DNA of 64,000 nucleotides from DAOUAT01 sp964551735. Its GTDB lineage: Bacteria > Chloroflexota > Anaerolineae > CG2-30-64-16. The translations under genes and the position numbers were made by a program. The notes under the pieces were generated by a model. The model did no database searches and was not told the origin of the DNA. It was given only the letters and a program-made list of their open reading frames with translations. The DNA is taken from the NCBI GenBank assembly GCA_964551735.1, contig CAZKEF010000012.1, forward strand, positions 62,001 through 126,000, read 5' to 3'. Numbering within the stretch: the stretch's first letter is position 1; each line of letters opens with the position of its first letter. Positions 36,035 to 43,836 of the stretch are shown here, in pieces.

Positions 36035-37000
36035 ATGCCAGGCAATGGGAAACTCAAGCTAGGTTTCTACTGGGCGGCCTCCTGCGGCGGCTGTGAGATC
36101 GCGGTCGTCGAGCTGCGCGAAAAGTTGCTGATCGTGGATCAAGTGGCCGACATCGTCTTCTGGCCGTGCGCGATGGACTTCAAGTATAAGGATGTTGAAG
36201 CCTATCCCGATGGCTACATGGACGTCTGCATGTTTAACGGCGCCATCCGCACCAGCGAGAACGAGCATCTGGCGCACCTGTTGCGCAAGAAATCGAAGGT
36301 GTTGGTGGCGTTCGGCTCCTGCGCCTACGAGGGGTGCATCCCTGGTCTGGCGAACCTGTTCGACCGCCAGTCCGTCTTCGAGCGTGTCTATATGGAAAGC
36401 CCGTCGGCCGACAACCCCAACAAGGTCGTGCCGCAGCAGGCTTACCACATGCCTGAGGGGGAGATCGAACTGCCCAAGTTCTACAACACGGTCAAGACCC
36501 TCGATCAGGTCACGGATGTGGATTACTACCTGCCCGGCTGCCCGCCGCAGGACCCGCAAATCTGGGCCGTGATCGAAGCGATCGTGTCGGGCAAGCTGCC
36601 ACCCAAGGGGAGCGTGGTCGGCGCGACCGAGAAGACGGTGTGCGACGAGTGCAAGCATGTGCGGGAAGAGAAGAAGATCAAGAAGTTCTATCGCTACCAT
36701 GAGATCATCGCTGACTCGGCCAGGTGCCTGTTCGATCAGGGGATCATCTGCGCGGGGCCGGCGACCCGCGGCGGCTGCGGCGCGCTCTGTCCCCAGGTAG
36801 ATATCCCTTGCCGCGGCTGTTACGGCCCGCCGCCGCATGTCGTTGATCAAGGTGCTGCGCTCCTCTCGGCTGTCGCGTCTGTTGTAGACGCCGACACCGA
36901 AGAGGAAGCCCGCAGCATCGTCAGCGAGATCCCCGACCCAATCGGGACGTTCTACCGCTTCAGCCTGCCCGCGTCGATGTTGCATCGGGCGAGGAGGTAA
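36035..37000 (+). CDS. mvhG: [NiFe]-hydrogenase small subunit, Mvh type (group 3c)
   Basis: 321 residues. Proximal-cluster motif ASCGGCEIAVVE at the N terminus, GSCAYEGC, LPGCPP and a C-terminal cysteine set (about 205-275) for two more 4Fe-4S clusters. No Tat signal, so cytosolic. ATG 36035 follows AGGAGG. It moves electrons from MvhA to MvhD and HdrA. Confidence 0.93.
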   Translation: MPGNGKLKLGFYWAASCGGCEIAVVELREKLLIVDQVADIVFWPCAMDFKYKDVEAYPDGYMDVCMFNGAIRTSENEHLAHLLRKKSKVLVAFGSCAYEGCIPGLANLFDRQSVFERVYMESPSADNPNKVVPQQAYHMPEGEIELPKFYNTVKTLDQVTDVDYYLPGCPPQDPQIWAVIEAIVSGKLPPKGSVVGATEKTVCDECKHVREEKKIKKFYRYHEIIADSARCLFDQGIICAGPATRGGCGALCPQVDIPCRGCYGPPPHVVDQGAALLSAVASVVDADTEEEARSIVSEIPDPIGTFYRFSLPASMLHRARR

Positions 37001-37003
37001 TCC

Positions 37004-38464
37004 ATGCAAAAAATCAGCATAGATCCTATCACCCGGCTGGAAGGCCACGGCCGGATTGACATCTTCCTGGACGACGCGGGTGATGTGGCAAACGCGTACA
37101 TGGTGATCCCAGAGTTGCGCGGGTTCGAGAAGTTCGCGGAGGGCCGCCGCGTGGAGGAGATGAACGACATCACCCCGCGCATCTGCGGCGTGTGCCCCGA
37201 GGCGCACCACATGGCCGCGACCAAGGCGGCCGACGCGGTCTACCACGTGGACCCGCCGCCGACGGCCAAGAAGCTGCGCGAGCTCTTCTACTCCGCGTTC
37301 TACGTCGCGGATCACACCGTCCACTTCTACATCCTGGCCGCACCCGACTTTGTGCTGGGGCCGGACGCCAGCCCGGCCGAGCGCAACATCCTGGGCCTGA
37401 TCCACAAGGTGGGCGTGGAAACCGGCACCGCCGTGATCCAGGCGCGCGGCAAGGCGATGGATATCGTGGGCGCGCTGGGCGGACGCAAGGTGCACCCGAC
37501 CTTCGGCGTGCCCGGCGGCGTGGCGAAGAAGATCACCGAGGAGGAGCGGGCCAGTTTTGAGAAGATCGGCCGAGACCTGGTGGACTTCGGCCTGTTCAGC
37601 ATCCAGCTCTTCAAGGATGTGGTGCTGAAGAACCAGGGCTACGTGGATCTGATCCTGTCGGAGGCGTTCACCTTGCCCACCTACTACATGGGCATGGTGG
37701 ATGCCAGCAACAAGACCAACTTCTACGACGGCAAGGTGCGCGTGGTCGGGCCGGATGGCAAAGAGTTGCTCAAGTACAGCCCGAACGAGTACCTGGACGT
37801 CGTCGCGGAGCGGGTCGAGCCGTGGACATACCTCAAGTTCCCCTACTTGAAGAAAGTAGGTTGGAAGGGGCTGGTCACAGGAGCGGATAACGGCATCTAC
37901 CAGGCCACCCCGCTCTCCCGCCTCAACGCGGCCGACGGCATGGCGACCCCGCGGGCGCAGGAGGCTTATGAGGAGTTTTACGCCACGCTGGGCGGCAAGC
38001 CGGTGCACCACACGCTGGCAACCCATTGGGCGCGGCTGGTGGAACTGCTTTACGCGGCCGAGCGGCTGCTGGAGTTGAGCCAGGATCCCGAGATCACCGG
38101 TCCGCACTTCCGCAACCTGCCCACCGAGAAGCCGACCGAAGGGGTGGGCATCGTTGAGGCCCCGCGCGGCACCCTGACGCACCACTACATTACCGACGAG
38201 CGCGGGATCGTCAAGAAGGCCAACCTGATCGTCGGCACGACCAACAACTACGCGCCCATCGCGCTCTCGGTCAAGAAGGCTGCCCAGGCGGTGATCCAGA
38301 AGGGCGTGGTCACCGAGGGCATCCTGAACCGGGTGGAGATGGCCTTCCGGTCGTATGATCCCTGCTTCGGCTGCGCCACCCATACGCTCTCTGGGCAGAT
38401 GCCGCTGGAGGTGCGCATCTTGGATGCCAACGGGCAAATCAAAGAAGTGCTAAAACGCAGCTAA
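37004..38464 (+). CDS. mvhA: [NiFe]-hydrogenase large subunit, Mvh type (group 3c)
   Basis: 486 residues. N-terminal nickel motif RICGVCPEAHH and C-terminal DPCFGCATH, all Cys. A tail of about 27 residues after the terminal His is expected to be cleaved by a maturation protease, perhaps that at 39374. With MvhD/MvhG and Hdr subunits it forms an H2-oxidising, flavin-bifurcating complex in methanogens. Here the added NuoEF module implies NAD(H) as an extra partner. Confidence 0.94.
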   Translation: MQKISIDPITRLEGHGRIDIFLDDAGDVANAYMVIPELRGFEKFAEGRRVEEMNDITPRICGVCPEAHHMAATKAADAVYHVDPPPTAKKLRELFYSAFYVADHTVHFYILAAPDFVLGPDASPAERNILGLIHKVGVETGTAVIQARGKAMDIVGALGGRKVHPTFGVPGGVAKKITEEERASFEKIGRDLVDFGLFSIQLFKDVVLKNQGYVDLILSEAFTLPTYYMGMVDASNKTNFYDGKVRVVGPDGKELLKYSPNEYLDVVAERVEPWTYLKFPYLKKVGWKGLVTGADNGIYQATPLSRLNAADGMATPRAQEAYEEFYATLGGKPVHHTLATHWARLVELLYAAERLLELSQDPEITGPHFRNLPTEKPTEGVGIVEAPRGTLTHHYITDERGIVKKANLIVGTTNNYAPIALSVKKAAQAVIQKGVVTEGILNRVEMAFRSYDPCFGCATHTLSGQMPLEVRILDANGQIKEVLKRS

Positions 38465-38475
38465 ATCTCAAAGTC

Positions 38476-38560
38476 CGGAATCGAGGCTCTAGCCGGTCAC
38501 TGGCCTTAACCTGAGAAACCGGCTGATCCCAAAGGAGGCTTCGCACAGCCTCAATTCCAG
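38476..38560 (+). repeat. Intergenic hairpin repeat, copy 2 of 3
   Basis: Outer arms GGAATCGAGGCT / AGCCTCAATTCC and inner AGCCGGT / ACCGGCT form an imperfect hairpin after mvhA. It shares the core with repeats at 21540 and 63717. The rest of the 38465-38587 spacer has only the ribosome site of the next gene. Confidence 0.65.
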
Positions 38561-38587
38561 GAAGACTGTTCAGATTCAGGAGGATAC

Positions 38588-39058
38588 ATGGCGGTTTTCA
38601 CAGCAGCACAGGCGCTCGACATGGCAATGCAGATCGAGAAGAACGGCGAAGCATTCTATCACGCGGCCGCGGCCAAGGCCCAGGATCCGGGGGCCCAGGA
38701 CCTCTTTCGCGAACTGGCTCGCCAGGAGCAGCGGCACTATGTAGCGTTCCAGAAGATGGCCACCCATCTGGGCAGCGTGCATGAGGCCCCGGCATCGGTC
38801 AGCGAGGAATACCAGTATTACTTGAAGGCGGCGCTGGACGGACACCTGTTCAGCGGGCCGGACAAGGCGCTGGCGGTGGCCGAAAAGGCCGAGGACGCTA
38901 CGTTGGCGTTGCAGGGCGCCATCGGCTTCGAGAAGGATACGTTGCTGTTCTACTATGACTTGCGCGACATGGTGGGTGAATCTGACCGGGAGGTGCTGGG
39001 CGGCATCATCCTGGAGGAGAAGTCTCACGTACAGCGCCTGGCAAGCATGTTGGGCTAA
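38588..39058 (+). CDS. Ferritin-like (erythrin-type) diiron protein
   Basis: 156 residues with erythrin motifs: MQIEKNGEAFYH, ARQEQRHY, EKDTLLFYYD and EEKSHVQRL. No rubredoxin domain. Probably an oxidative-stress protein guarding the hydrogenases, like its relative at 14904. AGGAGG is upstream. Confidence 0.83.
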   Translation: MAVFTAAQALDMAMQIEKNGEAFYHAAAAKAQDPGAQDLFRELARQEQRHYVAFQKMATHLGSVHEAPASVSEEYQYYLKAALDGHLFSGPDKALAVAEKAEDATLALQGAIGFEKDTLLFYYDLRDMVGESDREVLGGIILEEKSHVQRLASMLG

Positions 39059-39158
39059 CTGCAAAGTCCAGATGATGGTTGCATCGGCCCAGGTTTACGA
39101 GGCTTTGCCAGGCTTCGCAGGCCTGGGTCGTTGATTTTGCTCAGTAAGGAAGGAACTC

Positions 39159-39377
39159 ATGCCAATTCGCAAACCCAAACCCCAACCCTGGTGGAAATGC
39201 TCGGATTGCGGCTACATCTTCCAGGCCGCGCCGCCACCGCCGGAGACGTGCCCAAGCTGCCAGGAGAAATGCGTCTTCGTGGACGTCACGTGCTATACAC
39301 CTGAGTGCGGGCCGGGGATGCCCGATCCGCAACTTGTGAGCACGCCCGTATCCGGCCGGGTCAAGAAACAAGATTGA
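39159..39377 (+). CDS. Rubredoxin-like small protein
   Basis: 72 residues with a rubredoxin-type zinc or iron knuckle: CSDCGY and, about 22 residues on, CPSCQEKC; two more cysteines follow. Short rubredoxin-like proteins of this form occur in Hdr and hydrogenase operons. Its stop codon overlaps the TTG start of the next protease gene, indicating translational coupling. Whether the site holds Fe or Zn cannot be told. Confidence 0.8.
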   Translation: MPIRKPKPQPWWKCSDCGYIFQAAPPPPETCPSCQEKCVFVDVTCYTPECGPGMPDPQLVSTPVSGRVKKQD

Positions 39378-39868
39378 CCACCCTCGTTCTCGGTCTGGGT
39401 AACCCGATCCTGACTGACGACGGCGTGGGGATCCACGTCGTCCGCCAGGTGGCAGCCCGCTACGGGCAGGCCTCGGGTGACGCGGTGACGTTTGCGGAGG
39501 CCAGCGTCGGCGGCCTGCGTTTGTTGGAGGCGATCTCCGGCTATGATCGGCTGATCCTGGTAGACGCGATCCGCACGCCCGGGGGTGTGGTCGGCCAATG
39601 CTGCCGTCTGGGCGTGAACGATCTGCTCTCGCCCCTCCATGCCGGCTCCACCCATGATCTGTCATTTGCCGGCGCCCTGGCTTTCGGCCGCGGCATCGGC
39701 ATGGCCCTGCCCGCCGATGCTAACATCCACATCATAGCCATTGAAGTAGAGGATGTGCTCACTTTCAGCGAGGCATTGATGCCCGCCGTCGTAGCCGCCT
39801 TGCCGCATGTAGTTGCACAAGTACTAGATCTGCTGCAACAGGAACCATCCCAAGGAGGCAATCCATGA
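39374..39868 (+). CDS. Hydrogenase maturation protease
   Basis: 164 residues of the HycI/HoxW family (VLGLGNPILTDDGVG, VDAIRTPGG, HDLSFAGALAFG). TTG 39374 is chosen because it overlaps the preceding TGA and places the first strand immediately at the N terminus. It most likely trims MvhA, whose gene lies upstream in the same direction. Two other such proteases occur, at 12713 and 49073, one per hydrogenase. Confidence 0.9.
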   Translation: MTTLVLGLGNPILTDDGVGIHVVRQVAARYGQASGDAVTFAEASVGGLRLLEAISGYDRLILVDAIRTPGGVVGQCCRLGVNDLLSPLHAGSTHDLSFAGALAFGRGIGMALPADANIHIIAIEVEDVLTFSEALMPAVVAALPHVVAQVLDLLQQEPSQGGNP

Positions 39869-40266
39869 AGCTCCGGGACGTGCTCCAGATCATCGAAGGG
39901 AAGGTCATTTCTGAGAACGTGGACCTGGATACCGAGGTCACCACGGGCGGTGGCGCCGATCTCATGAGCGACGTACTGGCCTTCGCCAACGAGGGCATGC
40001 TACTCATGACCGGGCTAACCAATCCGCAGGTCATCAGAACCGCTGAGATGGCGGGCACAGCGGCCATTGTCTTCGTGCGAGGCAAGATACCACCGCCGGA
40101 GACAATTGCTCTGGCCAGGCAACGGGGTATCCCGTTGTTGGCGTCCCAGTACACGATGTTTGAGACGTGCGGCCGGATCTTCGCTGCCGGCCTGCCCGCC
40201 CACGGACTGTTCGAGCTCACGGTGCGGCGTTGGCATGAGGCGTTTGCGGAACGCGACTCGCTGTGA
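39865..40266 (+). CDS. DRTGG-domain protein
   Basis: 133 residues, a close paralogue of the gene at 22771 (GGADLMSDVLAFANEG, GLTNPQVIRTAEMAG, GIPLLASQYTMFETCGR). It overlaps the protease stop by four bases (ATGA). Its pairing with a hydrogenase protease supports a hydrogenase-linked role; biochemical function unknown. Confidence 0.82.
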   Translation: MKLRDVLQIIEGKVISENVDLDTEVTTGGGADLMSDVLAFANEGMLLMTGLTNPQVIRTAEMAGTAAIVFVRGKIPPPETIALARQRGIPLLASQYTMFETCGRIFAAGLPAHGLFELTVRRWHEAFAERDSL

Positions 40267-40323
40267 CGGCCGTTCGGCGGTTGAAACCGCGATCATCATC
40301 CAGCCGCTGAGAGGAGGCGCCCC

Positions 40324-41259
40324 GTGCAGCCAGCCAACAACAAACCGGAGATTACCAAGCTCCAGGAGCTGACCTACGAGTTGCGGGTCGAAGACGCGAT
40401 GACGCGCCGGGTGGCAACCGTTTCGCCTGACGCGACCATGGCCGAGTTTCGCGAGCTGCTGCGCGTCAACCGGATCTCGGGCATGCCGGTGATCGAAGAT
40501 AGCAGGATGATCGGCATCGTCAGCATCGAGGACCTGATCAAAGCGTTGGCCGCCGGCGAGATCAACACGACGGTACGCGAACGCATGTACCCCAGGCCAG
40601 TAACTCTATACGCAGATGAGCCACTCGTGCATGCGGTAAGCAAGTTCAGCGAGCTGCGGTTCGGACGTTTCCCTGTAATTGACCGCGGTGGACAGCTTGT
40701 CGGCGTCATTACTCAGGGTGACATCGTGCGAGCGATGCTGAAGCGGCTCGAAGTGAGCTACCGCGAGGAGGAGATCCATCGCTACCGCGCCAGCCACATT
40801 TTCGAGGATATTATCGCGGATGAGGTGGCCCTGGTGTTCGGCTATCGGGTGAAAGCGCGCGATTTCACCCGCGCCGGCGAGGCGTCGAGCGGCTTGAAAC
40901 GCACCTTGGGGCGCCTGGGGATCCGGCCCGATATTATCCGTCGGGTGGCTGTGGCAACTTACGAAGCGGAGATCAACGTCGTGGTCTATGGCGAAGGGGG
41001 TGAGATCGTGGCCGAGGTGCGCCGCGATCGCATCAAGATCGAGGCCATGGACAAAGGCCCCGGCATCCCGGATATTGACTTAGCGATGCAGCCCGGCTGG
41101 TCCACCGCGCCGGACTGGGTGCGAGAGATGGGCTTTGGGGCGGGCATGGGGTTGCCCAACATCAAGTCGTGCGCCGACGCGATGAAGCTGGAATCAACCG
41201 TGGGCCTGGGCACGCACCTGACGATCACCATCTACCTGAACGAGCGTCGTGGCAACTGA
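40324..41259 (+). CDS. CBS-pair protein fused to anti-sigma-type ATPase
   Basis: 311 residues from GTG 40324 behind GAGGAGGC. Residues about 20-140 are two CBS domains (VEDAMTRRVATVSPDAT; VITQGDIVRAM) that usually bind adenine nucleotides. About 160-305 is an RsbW-like GHKL ATPase with an N box near AEINVVV, G1 DKGPGIPD and G2 GFGAGMGLPN. An energy-charge sensor controlling a protein kinase or anti-sigma activity is a plausible reading. Related genes occur in the clostridial hydrogenase cassette as I recall it. The target is unknown. Confidence 0.85.
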   Translation: MQPANNKPEITKLQELTYELRVEDAMTRRVATVSPDATMAEFRELLRVNRISGMPVIEDSRMIGIVSIEDLIKALAAGEINTTVRERMYPRPVTLYADEPLVHAVSKFSELRFGRFPVIDRGGQLVGVITQGDIVRAMLKRLEVSYREEEIHRYRASHIFEDIIADEVALVFGYRVKARDFTRAGEASSGLKRTLGRLGIRPDIIRRVAVATYEAEINVVVYGEGGEIVAEVRRDRIKIEAMDKGPGIPDIDLAMQPGWSTAPDWVREMGFGAGMGLPNIKSCADAMKLESTVGLGTHLTITIYLNERRGN

Positions 41260-41291
41260 GGGTGGGGGGCAGGCGCAAAGCCATGCCCGCA

Positions 41292-42428
41292 CTAACAGAT
41301 GCGCGGCAACTGTTCCCCACTCAACATATCCACAATGCGCTGGCCGCCGATCCGGCTGCGCATGATCACTTTGCGTGGATGTTCTGCCACAACCTCACCG
41401 ATAATCGCTGCCTCTCTGCCCTGCGGATGGCCCTGCATGGCCGCCAAAACCGTCTCAGCCGCCTCACGTGCCACGATGACCACGCACTTCCCCTCATTGG
41501 CCACGTAAAGTGGATCCAGACCCAGAATCTCGCACGCGCCGCGCACCGCATCGCCCAGCGGGATGCTGGCTTCGTGCAGCCGGATGCCGACCCCGGCGGC
41601 CGCGGCGATCTCGTTCAGCGCGCTGGAGACGCCGCCGCGGGTCGGATCACGTAGCACGTGCACGGCATCGCCGGCCGCGGCCAGGATCTCGGCCACCAGG
41701 CCGTTGAGCGCCGCGGAGTCGCTCTTCAGCTCGGTCTCGAACGCCAGCCCCTCGCGCACCGACATGATGGCGATGCCGTGCTCCGCGATGGGGCCGTTGA
41801 TCAGGATCACGTCGCCGGGCTGCGCGCGGCGCGGAGAAATGCTCACGCCCGGGGGGATCACGCCGACGCCGGATGTGTTGATGTAGATGCCGTCCCCCTT
41901 GCCCCGGTCCACGACCTTGGTGTCGCCCGTCGCGACGGGGACCCCGGCCGCCTGCGCCGCGGCCGCCAGCGAACGCACGACGCGCCACAGCTCATCCATG
42001 GCCAGGCCCTCTTCCAGGATGAAGCCGGCCGAGAGCGCCAACGGTTGCGCGCCGCACATCGCCAGGTCGTTCACCGTGCCGTGCACCGCCAGCGAACCGA
42101 TGTCGCCGCCAGGAAAGAAGCGCGGGGTGATGACGAAGGAGTCGGTGGTGAAGGCGAGCCGACGGGCGACGAACGACGAACGACCGACGACCGACGACGC
42201 CTCAGCTTCTAGCTGCCAGTTTCCAGCTTCCTGGCCTTCCAGCGCAAGAATTGCGCCGTCGTGCAGCATCTCCAGCGCGGCGTTTTGAAACGCGGGCACG
42301 AACATGCGCTCGACCAGCATCTGGGACAGCTTTCCGCCCCCGCCGTGGGCCAGGGTGATGGTGGGATAATCGCTGATGGGGATGGGGCATTGGAGCTGAA
42401 AGCTGGAAGCTGGTTGCTGGTCGCTCAT
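41292..42428 (-). CDS. hypE: Hydrogenase maturation protein HypE
   Basis: 378 residues from ATG 42428, which overlaps the hypD stop. HypE dehydrates a thiocarbamate on its C-terminal Cys to supply the cyanide ligands of the [NiFe] site. The essential C-terminal PRIC is present, as are the AIR-synthase-like motifs GGGKLSQ, GDIGSLAVHGTVND and DPTRGG. Two segments, residues about 2-12 and 60-85, are encoded by heptamer-repeat tracts and look like tolerated insertions. It belongs to the hypA-F-C-D-E operon. Confidence 0.95.
   Translation of the reverse strand: MSDQQPASSFQLQCPIPISDYPTITLAHGGGGKLSQMLVERMFVPAFQNAALEMLHDGAILALEGQEAGNWQLEAEASSVVGRSSFVARRLAFTTDSFVITPRFFPGGDIGSLAVHGTVNDLAMCGAQPLALSAGFILEEGLAMDELWRVVRSLAAAAQAAGVPVATGDTKVVDRGKGDGIYINTSGVGVIPPGVSISPRRAQPGDVILINGPIAEHGIAIMSVREGLAFETELKSDSAALNGLVAEILAAAGDAVHVLRDPTRGGVSSALNEIAAAAGVGIRLHEASIPLGDAVRGACEILGLDPLYVANEGKCVVIVAREAAETVLAAMQGHPQGREAAIIGEVVAEHPRKVIMRSRIGGQRIVDMLSGEQLPRIC
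42160..42240 (-). repeat. Heptanucleotide repeat tract within hypE
   Basis: On the plus strand, GACGAAC/GACCGAC units are followed by CAGCTTC/CAGTTTC units, all with 7-base period. The tract is translated within hypE without breaking the frame. Confidence 0.75.
42390..42426 (-). repeat. Heptanucleotide repeat tract at the hypE start
   Basis: Plus-strand units GAAAGCT, GGAAGCT, GGTTGCT, GGTCGCT repeat every 7 bases and encode the first residues of HypE (QQPASSFQLQ). Confidence 0.7.
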
Positions 42429-43513
42429 AGGGTTCTTCCATAGTTGAAGTAGGCCGCGCACGCGCCCTCACTGGACACCATCGGCGCGCCCAGCGGGTGT
42501 TCAGGCGTGCATTGCGCGCCGAACGCGGCGCACTCATGGGGCTTTTTCAGGCCGCGCAAGATCTGGCCGGCGATGCACAGCGCCGATTCTGCGGCTCGGA
42601 CATCACCCACGGCGAAACGCAACTCGGCATCGAAGGCCGCGTAGTCGGGCCGCAGCCGGTAGCCGCTGAGCGGGATTGGGCCGATGCCGCGCCACTGGCG
42701 GTCGCAGACCTGGAAGACATCCCCGAGCAGCTTCTGCGCGGCCGGGTTGCCGTCGCGCGTGACGGCGCGGGTGTACTGGTTCTCCACGCCCCAACGCCCC
42801 GCTTCCAGCGCAGCCAGAGTCATGTAGATGCCCTGCAGCAGGTCCAACGGCTCGAAGCCGGTGATGACGATGGGCACGCGAAATGTTTCAGCGATGGGCT
42901 CATACTCCCAATAGCCCATCACCGTGCACACGTGGCCGGCCGCCAGGAAGCCCTGCACCTGGTTGTCCGGTGCGGACAGGATGGCCTCCATAGCCGGCGG
43001 CACCAGCACGTGCGACGTCAGGACGGAGAAGTTGGTCAGGCCAAGCTGCCGCGCCTGCCACACCGCCATCGCGTTCCCTGGCGCAGTCGTCTCGAACCCG
43101 ACGGCGAAGAAGACCACCTGGCGGCCGGGATGCTGTTGTGCCAGCCTCAACGCGTCCAGCGGCGAGTAGACCATGCGCACGTCGCCGCCCTGCGCCTTGA
43201 CGCTCAATAGATCGGTGCTGGAACCAGGCACCCGCAGCATATCGCCGAACGATGTGAAGATGACTTCGGGCCGCCGCGCGATGGCGATGGCCCGGTCAAT
43301 CAGCTCCAGCGGGGTGACGCACACCGGGCAGCCCGGCCCGTGCACCAGCGTCACCTGCTCCGGCAGCATCCGGTCCAGGCCTGACTTAATGAGCGTGTGC
43401 GTCTGCCCGCCGCAGATCTCCATGATGGTCCACGGCCGCGTCACCGTGCGTTCGATAGCCGCCAGGAACTTATGAACGTCGGCCTCGTTGCGATACTCGT
43501 CAATGAAACGCAT
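42425..43513 (-). CDS. hypD: Hydrogenase maturation protein HypD
   Basis: 362 residues. HypD is the iron-sulfur scaffold where Fe(CN)2CO is assembled together with HypC. Conserved motifs: CGGQTHT near the start, GCPVCVTP (about 102), GFETTAPG (about 150) and C-terminal cysteines (GACAAYFNYG). Coupled to hypE by an ATGA overlap and three bases after hypC. Confidence 0.96.
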   Translation of the reverse strand: MRFIDEYRNEADVHKFLAAIERTVTRPWTIMEICGGQTHTLIKSGLDRMLPEQVTLVHGPGCPVCVTPLELIDRAIAIARRPEVIFTSFGDMLRVPGSSTDLLSVKAQGGDVRMVYSPLDALRLAQQHPGRQVVFFAVGFETTAPGNAMAVWQARQLGLTNFSVLTSHVLVPPAMEAILSAPDNQVQGFLAAGHVCTVMGYWEYEPIAETFRVPIVITGFEPLDLLQGIYMTLAALEAGRWGVENQYTRAVTRDGNPAAQKLLGDVFQVCDRQWRGIGPIPLSGYRLRPDYAAFDAELRFAVGDVRAAESALCIAGQILRGLKKPHECAAFGAQCTPEHPLGAPMVSSEGACAAYFNYGRTL

Positions 43514-43516
43514 GCA

Positions 43517-43762
43517 TCAACCTTCGATCTCTTCCAACTCACCCATCTCACGTAACAACGCGAACACCTCCTGGGCTTCTTGCTCATCCAGCGTGTTCAG
43601 CGCGAAGCCGGCATGGACAATCACGTAATCATCCACCTGCGCCTCCGGCACATAGGCCAGGCAGACCTCTTTCGCCACGCCGCCAAAGCTCACTTTCCCC
43701 ATGGTGACGCCCAAGGGGTTCGGCTCGATACTCAGTATTTTACCCGGTACACCCAGACACAT
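43517..43762 (-). CDS. hypC: Hydrogenase maturation chaperone HypC
   Basis: 81 residues starting MCLGVPGKI, the N-terminal Cys being the iron-carrying residue. HypC chaperones the large subunit precursor and delivers the Fe(CN)2CO group with HypD. The C-terminal helix is acidic. Only one HypC is present to serve three hydrogenases. Confidence 0.96.
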   Translation of the reverse strand: MCLGVPGKILSIEPNPLGVTMGKVSFGGVAKEVCLAYVPEAQVDDYVIVHAGFALNTLDEQEAQEVFALLREMGELEEIEG

Positions 43763-43769
43763 GTTGTCC

Positions 43770-43836
43770 TCCGCTGACGGCCGACCGCTGACGACTAACG
43801 GCCGACCGCTGACGACTGTCCCCTAACCACTGACGC
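43770..43836 (-). repeat. Heptanucleotide repeat tract between hypC and hypF
   Basis: Plus-strand GCTGACG, GCCGACC and ACTAACG units with period 7 fill the hypF-hypC spacer and encode the last residues of HypF (SVVRGQSSAVGR). Confidence 0.75.

Noticed and set aside
36059..38437. Very long open frame on the minus strand opposite mvhG and mvhA
   Set aside because: It mirrors real, well-conserved genes and has no recognisable protein features; long antisense frames are expected in G+C-rich codon-biased genes. The same applies to minus-strand frames at 8783-10588 and 32112-33881 and plus-strand frames at 44893-46236 and 49585-51342.
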